DNA of 64,000 nucleotides from an uncultured Paracoccaceae bacterium (lineage in GTDB: Bacteria > Pseudomonadota > Alphaproteobacteria > Rhodobacterales > Rhodobacteraceae): assembly GCA_947495795.1 (NCBI GenBank), contig CANMAI010000008.1, positions 1-64,000 on the forward strand. The letters run 5' to 3'. A model generated the notes under the pieces. That model did no database searches, had not been told where the DNA came from, and saw nothing but the letters and a program-made list of their open reading frames with translations. Below are positions 15,253-23,551 of the stretch, piece after piece. How positions within the stretch are numbered: position 1 is the first letter of the stretch; the number at the start of each line of letters is the position of its first letter. The position numbers were made by a program, and so were the translations under genes.

Positions 15253-15411
15253 CTATTCCCGGCTATCGGGCGTACCCGCTGCCAGGGTGGATCCCGGCGC
15301 TTCGGGATTGTTCTTGCGCTGCCGCGCCTTGCGCGCGCTGATGATGGCAAAAACCACAACAGCTCCAAGTGTAATGATCGCCAGAAGCGCCTGAATTGGA
15401 ATAGACGACAT
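15253..15411 (-). CDS. Small single-helix membrane protein
   Basis: This 52-residue protein starts at the ATG at 15411, behind a strong GGAGGAAG site. One membrane helix (about 6-24, ALLAIITLGAVVVFAII) is followed by a basic stretch (RKARQRKN) and a polar tail. No family is recognised. It follows the PRC-barrel gene by 19 bases on the same strand and is probably co-transcribed with it. Confidence 0.65.
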   Translation of the reverse strand: MSSIPIQALLAIITLGAVVVFAIISARKARQRKNNPEAPGSTLAAGTPDSRE

Positions 15412-15430
15412 ATTAAACTTCCTCCGGTGT

Positions 15431-16135
15431 TCAAATAGTTCCTGACAGCCCGTAATAGGATGCGACTTTGTCGATCCAATTTCTGTCCTGAGCATCAAAT
15501 TCTTCTAGCGGTGGACTGTTTTCCACCTTCGCACGCGTGGTGTTCAGCACCGTGTGCGTGCCCTCGGCTGCAAAGTGCGAAAGCATGTTGATAGGTACAA
15601 CGACTTGCCGCTCTGCAAGGATTTTACCCGTATCGATGACGATATGTGTGATGCACAAACCCTCTGGATCAACAAGCAAATCGATGGTCTTTCCGATCTC
15701 TCCGTCTTGTCCAAACACCTCGGCGGAGAGTATGTCGCTCAATCGCACAAGTTGGGGCAGGCCAGCCTTCTCAGCCGTATGCTTTCCGAGTAGAAAGTCC
15801 GAAACCGCCTCCTTTCCTTTCGAGAGCAATGGCTTGGAAAACTCGAAGGCTGAAAGAGCGGAAGGTTCGCTGTACGAACCATCTGGCGTCATATCTATCC
15901 CCGCCTCGACATCGCTTTTGGAAAGGTCGACCGTGAAAGATCGTCCATCCGGGTCTATATCTGAAATTCTGTTTGAGGAGACGGTAGCAAATTTCTCACT
16001 GAACCAGCCGCCGATGTCGAGTGTCACGGCGTAAGCCGAGAGCTGCTCCCGGTCGAGCCAAATATCTTCCACTGATGGTGAGATATCCGTCGCCTCGACG
16101 CTGTAATTCGAAATATCATTCAGTGAAACCAGCAT
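15431..16135 (-). CDS. Protein with PRC-barrel domains
   Basis: The protein has 234 residues and no signal peptide. Two PRC-barrel-like regions are seen. One is at about 1-70 (LVSLNDISNYSVEATD, like a PRC start). The other is at about 128-200 (LVRLSDILSAEVFGQDGEIG, then DLLVDPEGLCITHIVIDTG), the clearer of the two. PRC-barrels are small beta-barrels used in RNA processing, photosynthetic reaction centres and many soil-bacterial stress proteins. No GGAAC/GTT promoter was found in front of it. Confidence 0.78.
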   Translation of the reverse strand: MLVSLNDISNYSVEATDISPSVEDIWLDREQLSAYAVTLDIGGWFSEKFATVSSNRISDIDPDGRSFTVDLSKSDVEAGIDMTPDGSYSEPSALSAFEFSKPLLSKGKEAVSDFLLGKHTAEKAGLPQLVRLSDILSAEVFGQDGEIGKTIDLLVDPEGLCITHIVIDTGKILAERQVVVPINMLSHFAAEGTHTVLNTTRAKVENSPPLEEFDAQDRNWIDKVASYYGLSGTI

Positions 16136-16176
16136 GAGTGTCCTCGCATATGTATCGATTAACAGTTCGAAGCTAT

Positions 16177-16203
16177 TGGGGCCGCCACATCACGGCAGCC
16201 CCA
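16177..16203. terminator. Hairpin downstream of csbD
   Basis: TGGGGCCGCC (16177-16186) pairs with GGCAGCCCCA (16194-16203) with one mismatch. It lies just beyond the csbD stop on the minus strand. No T-run follows. Confidence 0.4.
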
Positions 16204-16218
16204 TTTCAGTTCGCAGCC

Positions 16219-16416
16219 TCAGAGTGAGTCGATAAAGTCATCGACCTCTTTTTTGGCTTCTTCCTTAGATTTTCCGTACTTCTGCTGGATCTTTCCTTCC
16301 AGAGCCTCCCGGTCTCCTTCAACTTCGTCGAGCTCATCTCCCGTGAGCTCTCCCCATTTGGATTGAGCGTTGCCCTTGAATTCCTTCCAACGGCCTTCGA
16401 TCTGGTCCCAGTTCAT
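16219..16416 (-). CDS. csbD: CsbD family stress protein
   Basis: This 65-residue highly charged protein has the CsbD signature: MNWDQIEGRWKEFKGNAQ, then WGELTGDELDEVEGDRE and QQKYGKSKEEAKKEVDDF. CsbD-like proteins are small, probably disordered, and strongly induced in general stress responses of many bacteria; their mechanism is unknown. An EcfG promoter sits upstream at 16482-16506, with an untranslated leader of about 55-60 bases. Confidence 0.92.
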   Translation of the reverse strand: MNWDQIEGRWKEFKGNAQSKWGELTGDELDEVEGDREALEGKIQQKYGKSKEEAKKEVDDFIDSL

Positions 16417-16816
16417 CTCTGTCTCCTAAGCATCAAAATTGGGCTCATGTCATTTGAACCCGTTAAGTCTTGCATCCTGTGAACGCGCGGGACCGAAAAT
16501 GGTTCCCCCACTCCGACACAAGCCTTCGCAGGTATTGGTCCTGGGGAAACGCGCAAATACCGAACGACTTTGCCTGAAAAAGGGGAGCGTAGAACGCAAA
16601 ATAATAGGCGCAAACCCTGGTGGCACCTCGTTCAGCAAGGTCATACATCCCAAACGCATTCTGAACTGCAGGCCACGCCAAGGCTAAACCGCTTTGGCCG
16701 AATATAGGCACGCAGGTTAAGGCAAGGCGTCCTCTGGCGATCCTTGCAGAAATGCAATAATACCATGTTAAGCTTATCAAAACATGGCGTTTTGGCGGTT
16801 GGCAGGGGCATTGGAA
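16417..16816. other. Intergenic stretch between csbD and ltnD
   Basis: About 400 bases. The left part holds the csbD leader and its EcfG promoter. From about 16510 to 16816 no supported gene is seen. A minus-strand open frame crosses this stretch but continues through ltnD, so it looks like a shadow. Confidence 0.45.
16482..16506 (-). promoter_or_regulatory. EcfG-type promoter for csbD
   Basis: Minus-strand GGAAC (16502-16506) and GTT (16482-16484, within CGTT) with a 17-base spacer, the same geometry as the other sites of the island. It is 65 bases before the csbD start codon. Confidence 0.78.
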
Positions 16817-17719
16817 ATGGCGGTAAAAAAGCGGATTGGCGTCGTGGGGCTCGGCTCCATGGGGTTTGGAGTGGCTCTTTCCATTCTTCGCGGAAGTCAT
16901 ACCACTTTCGGATTTGACGTGATGGCGGAGGCGCAGCAGCGCTTCGTAGGCGAAGGCGGCGCATCCGGCGATCTGTCCGAAATAGCGCCGACTTTGGACG
17001 CTCTCGTGATCGTCGTGCTCAACGCCGCACAGACGGAGGAAGTGCTCTTCGGGCCAGCCGGTGTCGCCAAGCTTCTGGCAAAAGAAACCGCCGTGATCGC
17101 CTGCGCCACCCAACCGCCGGAGGCCGCCAGATCGCTGGCCAGCCGTTGCGCTGAACATGGGCTCCACTACCTCGATGCCCCCATCTCGGGTGGCGCGAAG
17201 AAAGCGGCGGAAGGCGCACTCTCCATCATGGCCTCAGGCAGTGCCGAGGCCTTTGCCGCTGCCCGGCCCGTTCTGGCTGCGACAGCAGAAACCGTCTTCG
17301 AGCTCGGGCCCGAACCGGGCGCAGGGTCCGCCATGAAATCCGTCAACCAGCTTCTCGCCGGCGTTCACATCGCGGCAATGGCGGAGGCGCTTACCTTCGG
17401 AATGACGCAAGGGGTGGAGCCTGCCAAATTCCTTGAAGTCATCTCCAAATGCGCGGGTACAAGCTGGATGCTGGAAAACCGTACGCCGCATATTGTCGAC
17501 GGCGATTACACGCCCCGCTCTGCTGTGGATATATGGCTCAAGGATCTCGGGATTGTGCTTGATACTGCCAAACAAGCCAGATTCGCCGCCCCAATCACTG
17601 CGGCCGCACTCCAGCAATTTGTCGCGGCCTCCGGCCAGGGGCTGGGCCGCGAGGATGATGCGGCTGTGGCCAAGGTTTATGCCCGGAATGCGGGCCTCAC
17701 ACTACCGGGAGACGCATGA
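16817..17719 (+). CDS. ltnD: L-threonate dehydrogenase-like beta-hydroxyacid dehydrogenase
   Basis: The protein has 300 residues from the ATG at 16817. The N-terminal Rossmann fold carries GVVGLGSMGFG (about 7-17). The family substrate motif DAPISGGAKKA lies near 119-129, and the catalytic Lys is in SAMKSVNQLLAG. Together with the kinase and aldolase that follow by ATGA overlaps, it matches LtnD, which oxidises L-threonate to 2-oxo-tetronate with NAD. The related enzymes for D-erythronate (DenD) belong to another family. A wider beta-hydroxyacid substrate is possible. The dedicated isomerase (OtnI) and an uptake system are not in the window. Confidence 0.82.
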   Translation: MAVKKRIGVVGLGSMGFGVALSILRGSHTTFGFDVMAEAQQRFVGEGGASGDLSEIAPTLDALVIVVLNAAQTEEVLFGPAGVAKLLAKETAVIACATQPPEAARSLASRCAEHGLHYLDAPISGGAKKAAEGALSIMASGSAEAFAAARPVLAATAETVFELGPEPGAGSAMKSVNQLLAGVHIAAMAEALTFGMTQGVEPAKFLEVISKCAGTSWMLENRTPHIVDGDYTPRSAVDIWLKDLGIVLDTAKQARFAAPITAAALQQFVAASGQGLGREDDAAVAKVYARNAGLTLPGDA

Positions 17720-18969
17720 TGCTGTTGGGCTGTATCGGAGATGATTTCACAGGCTCGAGCGATCTCGCCAACACGCTCGCCAAGCAGGGCATGCGCACCG
17801 TGCAGTATACCGGCATCCCGGATGCCCCTGCGGAAAGCCATGTGGAGGCAGGAGTTGTCGCACTCAAGTCCCGCTCGATCTCAGCGGCCGAGGCCGTTGC
17901 CCAATCCCTCGCGGCTCTCAAGTGGCTGCAGGCGCAGGGCTGCACGCAATTCTTCTTCAAGTATTGCTCAACGTTCGACAGCACGCACGAAGGCAATATC
18001 GGCCCCGTTGCAGAGGCGCTCGCCACTGAACTGGACGCGCACAAGGTCATAGTGTGCCCTGCTTTCCCCGGCACGGGTCGCTCCATCTATCAGGGCCATC
18101 TTTTCGTGAATGATACCCTGCTGAACGAAAGTGGCATGCAAAACCATCCACTTACGCCGATGACAGATCCAGACATACGCCGCTGGCTCCGCCACCAAAC
18201 CAAGCTCAACGTCGGCCACGTCTCAGCCCCCGCTGTCTTGGCGGGCGCAAAAGCCATCGGCGAGGCGTTGGAAGCCGAGCACGCGGCAGGCAACCGCCTC
18301 ATCGTCGTTGATGCGCTTTCGGATGCTGATCTCATGGAAATCGGCAAGGCAGCCGATGGACTCCCGCTGATCACAGGAGGTTCGGGCGTTGCCCTTGGCC
18401 TGCCCGCCAACTTTGCAAAAACCGGCGCCATTTCCGGCGCGGGCACCGCCTGGCGGGGCGAAACGGGCGCCTGCGTGGCCCTCTCCGGCTCCTGCTCCAA
18501 CGCAACGCGCGCGCAGGTTGCCCTCCACAAAGAGACGCACCCGGCGCTTGAGATCGTCGCCGAAGACGTACTGGAGGGCCGCGTGACGCCGAGAGATGTC
18601 GCCGCATGGGCCGCGGGATCCACAGGCATTCCGCTCGCCTACAGTTCCGCCGATCCGGCAGTTGTAAAGGATGTTCAGGCCAGATTCGGTCGCGAAAAAT
18701 CCGCCGAAACACTTGAGGCGTTCTTTGCCGAAACAGCGCGAGAGCTGGTCGCCGCTGGCATAACCAAGATCCTGACCGCAGGCGGAGAAACCTCGGGCGC
18801 GGTTGTCGAGGGTCTCGCACTCGACACACTCGAAATCGGCCCGGAGATAGACCCGGGCGTACCTGCCCTCCGCGCCAACGAAAACCTCGTTCTCGCGCTC
18901 AAATCCGGCAATTTCGGCGCGCCCGATTATTTCGCCAAGGCCGCCAGCATCCTCGCAGGCCAAGCATGA
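17716..18969 (+). CDS. otnK: 3-oxo-tetronate 4-kinase
   Basis: This 417-residue protein belongs to the four-carbon acid sugar kinase family. It starts with the signature GCIGDDFTGSSDLAN and has a later glycine-rich nucleotide site (LTAGGETSGAVV, around 355-366). OtnK phosphorylates 3-oxo-tetronate at C4. Its start overlaps the ltnD stop (ATGA) and its stop overlaps otnC in the same way, so the three are translated as one unit. The pathway assignment comes from the family plus gene order. Confidence 0.86.
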   Translation: MMLLGCIGDDFTGSSDLANTLAKQGMRTVQYTGIPDAPAESHVEAGVVALKSRSISAAEAVAQSLAALKWLQAQGCTQFFFKYCSTFDSTHEGNIGPVAEALATELDAHKVIVCPAFPGTGRSIYQGHLFVNDTLLNESGMQNHPLTPMTDPDIRRWLRHQTKLNVGHVSAPAVLAGAKAIGEALEAEHAAGNRLIVVDALSDADLMEIGKAADGLPLITGGSGVALGLPANFAKTGAISGAGTAWRGETGACVALSGSCSNATRAQVALHKETHPALEIVAEDVLEGRVTPRDVAAWAAGSTGIPLAYSSADPAVVKDVQARFGREKSAETLEAFFAETARELVAAGITKILTAGGETSGAVVEGLALDTLEIGPEIDPGVPALRANENLVLALKSGNFGAPDYFAKAASILAGQA

Positions 18970-19613
18970 CCGAGACGGCCCTGCGAGAGCTGATCTGCAC
19001 GCTGGCCAAGTCCATGTTCGATCGTGGCCTCACCGGCGGCAGCACTGGCAACATCTCTGCCCGCACAGAAGATGGCGGCCTTCTCGTCTCACCCACGGGC
19101 ACCAGTTTCGGCAGGCTCGATCCCGCCCGCCTCAGCCGTTTCAGCGCCAGCGGCCAGCTTATGAGCGGTGACGCACCTACCAAGGAAATGCCGCTTCACG
19201 CGGCGTTTTACGAGACGCGCAGCACCGCTGGCGCAGTGGTGCATCTCCACTCCTGCCACTCCGTTGCATGGTCGATGATGCCAGAGGTAGACGCGGATAA
19301 TTTCCTGCCACCCCTCACGCCTTACGCCATCATGAAGCTTGGTCGCGTTCAGCTCCTCCCTTTTTTTCGCCCCGGCGACCCGGCTATGGGAGAGGCCGTG
19401 CGCAGCCTCGCTGGCAAGCGCAGCGCAGTGATGTTGGCCAATCATGGGCCAGTGGTTGCAGGCAAGGACGTGGAGGCCGCCTGCAACGCCATTGAAGAAC
19501 TGGAGGATACCGCCCGCCTCGCCATGATGATGCGCGGCTATAAAGCCCGAATGCTGACGGAAGCACAGATCAGCGATCTGGTGACGCACTTCGATGTGGA
19601 GTGGGAGGATTAG
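18966..19613 (+). CDS. otnC: 3-oxo-tetronate 4-phosphate decarboxylase (class II aldolase family)
   Basis: The protein has 215 residues with class II aldolase/adducin features: GGSTGNISAR near 25-34 for phosphate binding, an acidic residue in PTKEMPLH, and metal-binding histidines in VVHLHSCHS (about 91-99) with a further His in LANHGPVV. OtnC decarboxylates 3-oxo-tetronate 4-phosphate to dihydroxyacetone phosphate, which enters glycolysis. It is the last gene of the ltnD-otnK-otnC operon. Confidence 0.86.
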   Translation: MTETALRELICTLAKSMFDRGLTGGSTGNISARTEDGGLLVSPTGTSFGRLDPARLSRFSASGQLMSGDAPTKEMPLHAAFYETRSTAGAVVHLHSCHSVAWSMMPEVDADNFLPPLTPYAIMKLGRVQLLPFFRPGDPAMGEAVRSLAGKRSAVMLANHGPVVAGKDVEAACNAIEELEDTARLAMMMRGYKARMLTEAQISDLVTHFDVEWED

Positions 19614-19715
19614 GCCGCGACAGGCTTTGAGACCACGATGCTTTGCCGGTTAAACACAAAAACGCCGCAGCCCGCTTGACGCCAGATTGGCACCACTAAG
19701 TATCACCAAATATCC

Positions 19716-20234
19716 CTAACCGAGAAATCTGGAAATCTCCGCTGAAAGGCCTTGCCAGTCCGTAAACTCGTGCTCCCCTGCATCGGGGTCATACGGTCGA
19801 TCCCGAAGAACGACGTGCCGCACGACCTGCATCGCGAAGTAATCGTAATGATCGGTGCGCACAGCGCCTGCCACCAGCAGTTCAGCATCCGGCACAACCC
19901 CGGTGCGCATCTTCATCTCCACCACATATTCACCCGCTTCCTCAAGTCCTTCGGGAAAGGCGGCACTCAGACTGACGGACAAAAGAAGCGTTTTCTTCTT
20001 CTTCAGATCCGCTTTATGTGCGGTAAGAAGCGCTTCAAACTTGCGGGGATGCCGTCTCTCATGAACGGAAGCTGCGAGGATCACTGCGTCAACGCCTTCA
20101 AAGGAAATCGTCTTTGGGTCATTGGCATCGGCCAGAGCGGTCTCGTGGCCCAGTTTACCAACTTCATCCTCAACAAATCGCGCAATCTTGCCCGTTTGGC
20201 CCTCGACAGTCGCATAAATGATCAGAACCTTCAC
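19716..20234 (-). CDS. Flavodoxin-domain protein, HemG-like
   Basis: This 172-residue protein starts with a flavodoxin FMN-binding loop (MKVLIIYATVEGQTGKIA) and continues as a flavodoxin_5 domain, with ILAASVHERRHPRKFE matching the HemG subgroup. HemG is a menaquinone-coupled protoporphyrinogen oxidase, but many alphaproteobacterial relatives have no proven haem role, so the function stays general. It lies alone in minus orientation between the otn operon and dctD. Confidence 0.75.
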   Translation of the reverse strand: MKVLIIYATVEGQTGKIARFVEDEVGKLGHETALADANDPKTISFEGVDAVILAASVHERRHPRKFEALLTAHKADLKKKKTLLLSVSLSAAFPEGLEEAGEYVVEMKMRTGVVPDAELLVAGAVRTDHYDYFAMQVVRHVVLRDRPYDPDAGEHEFTDWQGLSAEISRFLG

Positions 20235-20473
20235 AGTGACCTCCCTTCGGGAAACACATCAGGATCTCTTCTGACCGATAGTGGCAAGGCTGCCTCTGCA
20301 GCCCAAAGAAAGGGGGCGATCCTGAACCTCACACCCTCAATCTCTAGGCTGGATCATACCGCTCAAAAGCATTTTCGTCCTTGTTCCAGATCAAACAGCG
20401 CAGACACACCCCAAACCTGGAAAAGGTCTCCAACCTGAGATCAGAGCGTATCACCCCAAACTCGGATCTCGTG

Positions 20474-21787
20474 CTATCCGTCCAGCAGCGAAGACTTATT
20501 CAGTCCCAGCTTCACAATCTTTTCATTGAGCGTCCGTCGCCCGATGCCCAGCGCCTCGGCCACGGCCTCCATACGCCCTTCATGTGCTCGGATCGCCTTG
20601 GCAATAAGCGTGCGCTCAAAGGCCGCCACCGCCTCGCGCAGACTGTCGGGCACCTCATCCGGCCCCTCTTCCAGCCGCAGCGCTGCCGCCACGGAGCCAC
20701 CGCCCTTCCGCGCTGCCAGCACGCGCCGCTCCGCCACGTGGCGGAGTTCGCGCACATTGCCCGGCCACTCATAGGAAAGAAGGGTTGCAATATCCTCGGT
20801 TGTGATCTCCGGCACCGCAACCTCATACGTCTCCGCCATCTGCGCCAGAAAATGGCCGAACAGAAACACGCAATCCTCTCCCCTGTCTTTCAGGGCAGGC
20901 ATTTCAATCTCGAACGTGCAAAGCCGGTAATAGAGATCAGAACGGAAACGTCCCTCCCCAACGCGTCCGCCCAACCGCTCGTTCGTCGCCGCCACAACCC
21001 GCAGATCAACCTTCTCGCTTGCACTAATCTCGCCGGTTTCCAGCACGCGGAGCAGCTTGGCCTGGCTTTCCATCGGACAGGCTCCGATTTCATCAAGAAA
21101 AAGTGTGCCGCCATCAGCCTTCCGGAGAAAGCCATCCACGCCAAACATCTGCTCCTCGAACGTCCACGCCGAAAGCGTTGCACAATTGATCGCTACAAAC
21201 GCACCATCACTCCGGGTACTCAGCCTGTGCAGCGCCCGCGCCACCAGTTCCTTGCCCGTACCCGTCGCCCCCTCGATCAGCACGGAACCGCCTGCCGCCG
21301 CAATCTCGAAAACAACATCCCGCAGCCGCCCAACATCGTTGCTCTGGCCAAGTAACACCCTGTCCAGCCCTGTGAGGCTGCTCAGCCGCTCCCGCAGCCA
21401 GCGGGTGGTGGAGCGCAGACGATGGTTTTCCGCAGCATGCCGCAGAACCTGCAACAGGCGACGCGGATCGAAGGGCTTTTCCAGAAACGAGTACGCACCA
21501 TCCTGCATCGCCTTCACGGCCATCGGGATATCCCCATGCGCCGAGATCAGCACGAGGGGGGGCGCGCCGTCGCCCTGCAAGGCATGCAGCAGCCCGAGGC
21601 CGGACATTCCGGGCATCTGCACATCGGAAAGCACTGCATCGGGCTCCGCCTTCTCGATCTCGGCGAGTGCTGCCTCGGCAGAATTACACTCCCGCACAAT
21701 CCAACCCGATTTCGTCAGCAGATGAGAGAGCGAAGCCCGCATCTCGCGGTCATCCTCCACAATCACGGCCTGAAACGGGGCGCTCAT
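20474..21787 (-). CDS. dctD: DctD-type NtrC-family response regulator lacking GAFTGA
   Basis: The protein has 437 residues. The receiver (1-120) has Asp55 in LSDVQMPGMSG. The AAA+ domain (about 140-360) has Walker A GATGTGKE at 173-180, the GGTLFLDEIG Walker B at about 226-235 and WPGNVREL. A Fis-type helix-turn-helix closes the protein (EAVAEALGIGRRTLNEKI). It forms a two-component pair with the overlapping dctB, which in relatives controls C4-dicarboxylate uptake. The sigma-54-contacting GAFTGA loop is absent: the protein goes from EEQMFGVDG straight to FLRKADGG. It may therefore not activate sigma-54 promoters. The dctPQM transporter is not in the window. Confidence 0.88.
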   Translation of the reverse strand: MSAPFQAVIVEDDREMRASLSHLLTKSGWIVRECNSAEAALAEIEKAEPDAVLSDVQMPGMSGLGLLHALQGDGAPPLVLISAHGDIPMAVKAMQDGAYSFLEKPFDPRRLLQVLRHAAENHRLRSTTRWLRERLSSLTGLDRVLLGQSNDVGRLRDVVFEIAAAGGSVLIEGATGTGKELVARALHRLSTRSDGAFVAINCATLSAWTFEEQMFGVDGFLRKADGGTLFLDEIGACPMESQAKLLRVLETGEISASEKVDLRVVAATNERLGGRVGEGRFRSDLYYRLCTFEIEMPALKDRGEDCVFLFGHFLAQMAETYEVAVPEITTEDIATLLSYEWPGNVRELRHVAERRVLAARKGGGSVAAALRLEEGPDEVPDSLREAVAAFERTLIAKAIRAHEGRMEAVAEALGIGRRTLNEKIVKLGLNKSSLLDG

Positions 21788-23505
21788 GTCATATCCTCCT
21801 CTTGCGGCAGTGTAATGGTGAAGATAGCCCCACCCGCTTCGCCATCCCGCGCATCAAGTGTACCTCCCATTTCCTTGACAATCTGGGCAGAGATCGCAAG
21901 GCCCAGCCCCATTCCTTCGCCGGAGGATTTAGTTGTCATGAATGGTTCCTGCAAATCACCAAAGCTCTGCCCCATCAGCCCCTCGCCCGTATCCCGCACT
22001 TCTGTCACCACTTCGCTTCGCTCCACCCGCACCTGCACCCGGATCTCACGCACCTTGCTTTCGGCCACTGCATCCACGGCATTTCGCAGAAGGTTCACAA
22101 GCACCTGCTCCAGCCTGTGCTGATCACCCGAAACACAGGCTGGCTTAGCTCCAAAGTCGAGGGAAAGACTCACACCCTTTGCGACCAGATCATGCTTCAC
22201 CAATGTCTCTGCCCCTTCAATCGCATCCGCCATGGAAAACACTCGCCGCTCGGCCCCGCCGGGCGTTGCAAAGAAGCGCAACTGCTGCGTGATCCCCTGC
22301 ATGCGCTCCACCAATGCACCAAGTTGCCGGTTCAGGGCTCCCGGCGCCGCGCCTTCCGCAATCTCTTCGGCCACCAGATAGTTGCGCATGGCAGAGATCG
22401 GCTGGCCCAACTCATGCGTAATGGAAGCCGAAAGCTGGCCAAGGGCCGCCAGACGGCTGCTGCGCTCCAGTTCCACTTGGGCGGCCTTGAGCTGAGCTTC
22501 GGCGGCCCGTCGCACCTCAATCTCGCGTGCCAATCGTGCCCTGTCTGCATCCGATACAGCCAACGCCGTGCGCAGCTGGCGGGAGCGGTAGCCCGCCATC
22601 ACGATAACAAGCGCAAGCACCGCCACCGCCATGGAGAAAACAGCAAGCGCCGCCTGCTGTTGGCTTCCCGCAAGGCTGGACAGAAGATGGAGCTGCCATC
22701 CTTCTCCCGTCACGTCAGCGGTGGAATACAGGTACTCCACGCCGTCCAGCCGCACCCGCGTTTCGCCATGCACCTCCCAGTCCAGTCGGTCAAGCGGGCG
22801 GGTGCCAAACTGCTGCAAGCTCTCGATTTCCTGCCGTTCTCCCCCCGGAAGCGGGCGGATCGTGCTGAAAAGATAGCTGTCCTCCGAGGCCAACAACACA
22901 ACGCCAGCGCGGTTTGTCACCAGTATGCGCTCGCCGGAATCGCGCCACGCGCGGTTCAGTGCGTCCAGCCCGATTTTAACAACAACCACGCCAATGATGC
23001 GCCCGAACCCGTCTCGCACCGGCTCCGAAACAAAGTAGCCCGGCCGTCCGGATGTGGCACCCACAGCGAAATAACGACCCGTCCTGCCCGCAATCGCGTC
23101 CTGAAAATAGGGGCGGAATGTATAGAACTCGCCAATGAAGCTGATTTCGTCAGCGAAGTTCGAGGCCGCTATTGTCTGCCCCCGAAGGTCCATCACGTAA
23201 ACCTCCTCGGCATCAGCGCGCTGGCCAAACTCAGCCAGAAGAGGATTAATCTGCCCACCATCTTCCTCTATCAGCGCCTGGGCAATCATCCTGTCTTTCG
23301 CAATCACAAAGGGCAGATGCTCCAGCCGCTCCAGCGCCCCTCCGATAGTGTCCGCAAAAAAGGCGGCACGGCTGGCCTTCGAAGCCTCTTCCCGGCCAAC
23401 AAAAAAGAGCGAGAGCGCAAAATACGCCGCAAGGCATGCCGCAACGAAAATAATCGTCGAGAACAGGCTTCGCCGCGAGCTTAAAACGTCAGAGATCCGC
23501 TTCAT
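21784..23505 (-). CDS. dctB: DctB-type C4-dicarboxylate sensor kinase
   Basis: The protein has 573 residues. One membrane helix (about 15-36) leads to a periplasmic double-Cache sensor (about 40-280, with RPYFQDAIAGRTGRYFAVG and GYFVSEPV typical of DctB). A second helix (about 287-305) and a coiled linker follow. Then come the HisKA box LGQLSASITHELGQP with His364 and an ATPase domain (NLLRNAVDA, GEGMGLGLAI). DctB senses succinate, malate or fumarate in the periplasm. The start of dctD overlaps its stop by four bases. Confidence 0.88.
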   Translation of the reverse strand: MKRISDVLSSRRSLFSTIIFVAACLAAYFALSLFFVGREEASKASRAAFFADTIGGALERLEHLPFVIAKDRMIAQALIEEDGGQINPLLAEFGQRADAEEVYVMDLRGQTIAASNFADEISFIGEFYTFRPYFQDAIAGRTGRYFAVGATSGRPGYFVSEPVRDGFGRIIGVVVVKIGLDALNRAWRDSGERILVTNRAGVVLLASEDSYLFSTIRPLPGGERQEIESLQQFGTRPLDRLDWEVHGETRVRLDGVEYLYSTADVTGEGWQLHLLSSLAGSQQQAALAVFSMAVAVLALVIVMAGYRSRQLRTALAVSDADRARLAREIEVRRAAEAQLKAAQVELERSSRLAALGQLSASITHELGQPISAMRNYLVAEEIAEGAAPGALNRQLGALVERMQGITQQLRFFATPGGAERRVFSMADAIEGAETLVKHDLVAKGVSLSLDFGAKPACVSGDQHRLEQVLVNLLRNAVDAVAESKVREIRVQVRVERSEVVTEVRDTGEGLMGQSFGDLQEPFMTTKSSGEGMGLGLAISAQIVKEMGGTLDARDGEAGGAIFTITLPQEEDMT

Positions 23506-23551
23506 GGCCGCCAGTGGTATGCAAGGCCTGCCGGAATTGCACTACAAGACT

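Noticed and set aside
16463-17167. Long minus-strand open frame covering the csbD-ltnD gap and part of ltnD
   Set aside because: It runs antisense to the well-supported ltnD gene, has no ribosome site or known domain, and looks like a high-GC shadow.
20381-23484. Long plus-strand open frames opposite dctD and dctB
   Set aside because: They mirror two strongly supported genes and show no family motif. They arise from GC-rich codon use.
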